Origin: JABMRP01 sp964444795
GTDB taxonomy: Bacteria; Planctomycetota; Planctomycetia; Pirellulales; Thermoguttaceae
DNA length: 31,922 bases
Direction of reading: 5' to 3'
Assembly (NCBI GenBank): GCA_964444795.1
Contig: CAYUIQ010000078.1
Span: 1 to 31,922, forward strand
Shown: piece by piece, positions 29,255-31,922 of the stretch
Position numbering within the stretch: the first letter of the stretch is position 1
How the letters are laid out: each line of letters opens with the position of its first letter
The notes under the pieces: model-generated
Told to the model about the DNA's origin: nothing
Database searches by the model: none
Seen by the model: the letters and a program-made list of their open reading frames with translations, nothing else
Program-made: the position numbers and the translations under genes

Positions 29255-30034
29255 TCACCGATCACCGTAGACCATGGACAGCTCCAAGTCCGGGCGGTAC
29301 TGCACCTGCCAGAGTTTCAACAGGGCCATCATCAGCGTGTCGCCGCGGGTAATCGCCTCGTAGTGACCGTGCCGTGACGATGCCCGAGGCAAGGGGGAAT
29401 CGCCGCCGAGGAAATGCTCGACGGCCAGTTGGGCGAACCGATCGGCACGCTGCAAGTATTTCTTGTCGCCCGTGAGTTCATGGGCCGCCAGCAGGTGGAA
29501 GATAACGTCGCCCAGCGGGCCTGGGTAGATTGTCCGCTGGAGATCGGGCATGCTCGTCAGGTATCGGTCGGCCGAAGCAAGCGCCAACCGTCGATAGCCG
29601 GCCTTCCGCGGCCCCTCGGGCAACTGCTGCCAGCGGAGATAGGCCATCATCGCCACCTGGGCGTCCGTACAAGCGCCGTACCGGGTCGCCCACGGCTGCG
29701 TATGCGTCCAACTGCCGCTGGCGAAAGCTTCCAGCGTGTCGGAATGGCAGCCGGAGACGAAGCCGATGTCCTGCGGACCGAAGTCGTGGGCCAGCTTCTG
29801 GTACAACTCGTCGGTCTTCATCGTCTCGCGGTCCATTGCCGCGGCGAAAAGGGGCGAATGCACGTCTCCGTAGTCGTCCCGGCCGTGGTCGATCATGGCG
29901 TCGGCGTATGCCCGCACGATATCGAGATATTCGGCCCCGGATGCCCCATTCGGGTCCGCCCATACCGACATCACGGCCACGACCGTTGCCACACAAACTT
30001 GCCACCAGAGCAGCCGCCGGTTGGCCGTGTTCAT
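29255..30034 (-). CDS. Secreted alpha-helical (alpha/alpha-toroid-like) protein
   Basis: The 259-aa product starts with a signal peptide (about 1-34, LLWWQVCVATVVAVMSVWAD to GASGAE). The rest is helix-rich and resembles one part of the alpha/alpha-toroid proteins related to polysaccharide lyases and unsaturated glucuronyl hydrolases: an opening AYADAMIDHGRDDYGDVHSP and LFAAAMDR, a middle YRRLALASADRYLT, a QRTIYPGPLGDVIFHLLAAH stretch, and a final LLKLWQVQYRPDLELSMVYGDR. These phrases recur, as I recall, in exported planctomycete proteins of unknown function. GGAGG precedes the ATG. It lies 101 bp upstream of the Tat-exported oxidoreductase on the same strand, so a shared role in breaking down or modifying a glycan outside the cytoplasm is plausible. 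Catalytic residues cannot be assigned. Confidence 0.75.
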   Translation of the reverse strand: MNTANRRLLWWQVCVATVVAVMSVWADPNGASGAEYLDIVRAYADAMIDHGRDDYGDVHSPLFAAAMDRETMKTDELYQKLAHDFGPQDIGFVSGCHSDTLEAFASGSWTHTQPWATRYGACTDAQVAMMAYLRWQQLPEGPRKAGYRRLALASADRYLTSMPDLQRTIYPGPLGDVIFHLLAAHELTGDKKYLQRADRFAQLAVEHFLGGDSPLPRASSRHGHYEAITRGDTLMMALLKLWQVQYRPDLELSMVYGDR

Positions 30035-30080
30035 CTTGATTCCTCCAGGAACATTGCTCGATGTTTCCTAAGCGTAAGAT

Positions 30081-30143
30081 CCGCCCTTCAGGCCTTGCAG
30101 GGCGGGACGACTACTTGTCGCGACAAACGCGCCAATATATGCT
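30081..30143 (+). promoter_or_regulatory. Divergent intergenic control region with hairpin, 12-bp palindrome and candidate promoter
   Basis: Between the divergent genes starting at 30034 (-) and 30195 (+) are a 7-bp stem (CCGCCCT 30081-30087 with AGGGCGG 30099-30105) and a perfect palindrome TTGTCGCGACAA (30115-30126). Its left half reads as a weak -35 (TTGTCG), 17 bp before TATGCT (30138-30143). A protein bound to the palindrome would cover this promoter. Match quality is modest. Confidence 0.3.
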
Positions 30144-30194
30144 AGGATACCTGGGTTCACTCAAGAAGACGACGGCGAAAGGCAAAAGAGTTCC

Positions 30195-30455
30195 TTGGCC
30201 CGATCCCTACAGCCCGAGGCGGATGTTCAGCAGCGCTTTCAAGCGAGCGTCGATGCCCTTTCGCCGTGCGAGCGCGTGCAGCGAGCAACGGCCATGTTCC
30301 AGTGGTCGCGCGAGATCATCGCTCGCCGGGTGTTGGCGAAGCTCGGTCCGATGGATCCGGAGCGGTTGAAATGGGAAGTGGCTCTGCGGCAATACGGAGC
30401 CGATCCCAGGACAAGAGCGATGATCGAGCGGAGGCTGGCCAGTGTTTCCGATTGA
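30195..30455 (+). CDS. Small conserved-looking hypothetical protein
   Basis: The 86-aa product has no signal peptide or membrane segment and should be cytoplasmic. It is helical and charged, with SPCERVQRATAMFQWSREII, GPMDPERLKWEVALRQYGAD and a closing IERRLASV. This pattern recalls a widespread small family of unknown function found in planctomycetes and cyanobacteria, where it often appears near transposon or toxin-like genes; that memory is not a database match. The frame uses TTG at 30195, with AAAAGAG just ahead as a weak ribosome site; no upstream ATG is in frame. It ends 11 bp before the convergent stop of the ABC permease gene. Confidence 0.55.
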   Translation: MARSLQPEADVQQRFQASVDALSPCERVQRATAMFQWSREIIARRVLAKLGPMDPERLKWEVALRQYGADPRTRAMIERRLASVSD

Positions 30456-30466
30456 CGCATTTCCCC

Positions 30467-31609
30467 TCACCCCTGCTTCAATGCCGCGACGATCTCCGCC
30501 CCGGCGGCGCGCCAAGCCGGGGCGATGCCGGCGGCGATGCCGGTGAGGAGGGCTACGAGCAGTCCGTTCATGGCCAGAGCCACGGACGGGCGGAAGGCCA
30601 TCATCACGCCCTCGGCACCGACGGCCAAGCCGCCGAGTTGCAGGACGGCCATCGCCGCACCGACGCCGACCACGCCGCCGGCGGTGCTCAGCAGGACGCT
30701 TTCGGCCAGCACGAAGCGGAAGACCAGCGGCTTGGAGAAGCCGATCGTTTGCAGCACGGCATGTTCCTTGATCCGGTCTCCGACGGACATGATCGTCGTC
30801 GTGGCCACCAGCGCCAGCACGAGCCCGACGCACGCATAAGCCAGGTAATTGGACATCGCCACCAGTTGCGTGAAGTCGCCCAGACTCTTGGCCTGAAAGA
30901 CGCCTTTGGGTTGGGTGCTGGTTTGAACCGACCCGCTACGGAACTTCTCGTCGAGCCCTTGGCATTGGGCCGCCGGATCGGCGTCGGTTTCCAGCAGCAC
31001 CTCGAATTGCGTCACGGTGCCGACGCGATTTTGGCCGCGGCCTCGTTGGAGGAAATCGAGGTGCGTGTAGATGCAGTTTTCCTCGGCCAGATCGTCACAA
31101 GAGTAGATGCCTTCGACGGTCACGGTGATCTCGCCGATGGAGAACTTGCCGCCGACCTCGATACCCCGTCGCCGGGCAATCGCTCGCCCGACCATGGCTC
31201 CGTCGTCGTGCTGCTCGAACGCCGACCAACTTCCCGCGGTCAGTTGAAAATCGCGAACGCTCCGGAGTTTCTCGGCGGGCAGTCCATAGAAGACAACCAC
31301 ATCGAGGCTCGCCCGGCAGTTGTTCGTAAAGACCTGGAGCGGCACGACCTCGCGCACGCCGGGGATTTTCTCGATTGTCTGCTCGTAGTCTTGCGGCAGG
31401 TGGCTGGTGGCGGGGCAAAACTTGTGGGCCTGAAAGACGACCAGCGTCTGTTCGGCCTGCCGGCGATGCCGCAAGTCGTTCATGCCGTCTCGCACGGCAC
31501 CGACGAAACAGAACACGAACAGGGCCACCGCCGAACCGCTGACCGTCAGCACGGTTCGCGATCGGTGTCGCCACAACGTTTTTAGTATGTAGGGGGTAAA
31601 GCGTAGCAT
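30467..31609 (-). CDS. FtsX/MacB-type ABC transporter permease
   Basis: The 380-aa product is an inner-membrane permease with the four-helix MacB/FtsX/LolC layout: TM1 at about 18-38 (RTVLTVSGSAVALFVFCFVG), a large periplasmic core domain (about 40-245; GVREVVPLQVFTNN, AMVGRAIARRRGIEVGGKF), then three membrane segments near 255-280, 300-325 and 345-366. RIKEHAVLQTIGFSKPLVFR after TM2 is the family's coupling-helix motif, and the end APAWRAAGAEIVAALKQG is the typical terminal signature. Such proteins work with a MacB/LolD-like ATPase in lipoprotein or peptide export or in mechanotransmission, not classic import. The ATPase and any adaptor are not in the window; they may lie beyond base 31922 on the same strand. 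No strong Shine-Dalgarno is seen; TATAGAT lies about 10 nt before the ATG. Confidence 0.88.
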   Translation of the reverse strand: MLRFTPYILKTLWRHRSRTVLTVSGSAVALFVFCFVGAVRDGMNDLRHRRQAEQTLVVFQAHKFCPATSHLPQDYEQTIEKIPGVREVVPLQVFTNNCRASLDVVVFYGLPAEKLRSVRDFQLTAGSWSAFEQHDDGAMVGRAIARRRGIEVGGKFSIGEITVTVEGIYSCDDLAEENCIYTHLDFLQRGRGQNRVGTVTQFEVLLETDADPAAQCQGLDEKFRSGSVQTSTQPKGVFQAKSLGDFTQLVAMSNYLAYACVGLVLALVATTTIMSVGDRIKEHAVLQTIGFSKPLVFRFVLAESVLLSTAGGVVGVGAAMAVLQLGGLAVGAEGVMMAFRPSVALAMNGLLVALLTGIAAGIAPAWRAAGAEIVAALKQG

Positions 31610-31730
31610 CAGTCAATCTATAAAAGGGTATGTTTTCCCAACTCGCGAAATGACCGGACTTTCAAACACAACCTACTCCTTCCTTCAATGAACCACATAA
31701 CACTCCTCATTTCATCCGGCCGAAACGCCT

Positions 31731-31811
31731 GTTCTTCCTTTCTCTGCTTCCTCCTGTTCAGAAGCCAAGATTGGAACAGGAGGAAGCAGAGGGAGCAGAG
31801 AAAGGAAGAAC
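31731..31811. repeat. Long imperfect inverted repeat upstream of the ABC permease gene
   Basis: The 29-nt left arm (31731-31759) is fully complementary to two overlapping right-hand matches. The inner 18 bases (31742-31759) pair perfectly with 31774-31791 across a 14-nt loop, and the outer 18 (31731-31748) pair perfectly with 31794-31811. The right arm therefore carries a short internal duplication (GCAGAG-GGA-GCAGAG). One arm is pyrimidine-only in long stretches and the other purine-only. No gene is supported in 31610-31922; an open frame on the minus strand crosses the repeat but encodes no recognisable protein. It could be a dispersed palindromic element or a terminator for a gene beyond the window. 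Confidence 0.7.
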
Positions 31812-31922
31812 TTATATGGGGGGTATCTTGGAGGTACAATGCTCATGTTCATTACTTTACGGCGGCCAAGCTTCCAAAGGCACTAGGCTTTGTCTCAAAA
31901 CTCCGTACGATGGCCCTCCGAG

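Noticed and set aside
28407..29270. 287-codon open frame on the + strand
   Set aside because: It is antisense to the oxidoreductase, which has clear motifs and a ribosome-binding site.
30266..31585. 439-codon open frame on the + strand
   Set aside because: It is antisense to the ABC permease, with His/Gly/Asp-rich composition typical of reverse-strand shadows.

Overview
The window looks like a chromosomal contig from a planctomycete (Planctomycetota, probably Pirellulales-like), most likely a draft or metagenome assembly because it contains a run of 100 Ns. The evidence is a giant secreted protein that opens with an LEPRxLL-type motif and is built from lamin-tail, CotH, PKD, GEVED and similar domains; a cysteine-rich secreted protein of a type I associate with planctomycetes; a Tat-exported Gfo/Idh/MocA oxidoreductase; and moderately GC-rich DNA with long noncoding stretches.

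Layout. 1-2076: a two-domain winged-helix regulator, then a secreted protein with its own candidate promoter. 2077-3526: a noncoding or relic region holding three tandem ~147-bp repeats whose stems show compensatory base changes, so they are probably a structured RNA on the + strand, then GC hairpins, then the broken tail of what looks like a phage morphogenesis gene. 3527-5272 (-): an intact IS1634-like DDE transposase. 5553-8099 (+): an OprO/P-type porin, a cysteine-rich secreted protein and a small periplasmic coiled-coil protein. 10754-8107 (-): a tightly coupled operon of VTC-domain polyphosphate polymerase, DUF4956 membrane protein and HlyD-type periplasmic adaptor. 11333-27788 (+), divergent from that operon: one giant gene (about 5,480 aa) with two CotH-kinase domains, at least nine lamin-tail domains and four near-identical 97-aa C-terminal repeats, cut in two by the assembly gap at 23163-23262. 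29153-27807 and 30034-29255 (-): a Tat-exported oxidoreductase and a secreted alpha-helical protein. 30195-30455 (+): a small conserved-looking protein. 31609-30467 (-): an FtsX/MacB-type ABC permease, preceded by a long imperfect inverted repeat.

The most interesting system is the divergent locus VTC / DUF4956 / HlyD versus the giant double-CotH protein. CotH proteins are atypical secreted protein kinases, and VTC enzymes make polyphosphate from ATP at a membrane. The working hypothesis is an envelope-associated phosphate or polyphosphate modification system with a giant surface protein as kinase and/or substrate, with HlyD and perhaps the nearby porin serving transport. That functional link is inference; the domain content and gene order are read from the sequence.
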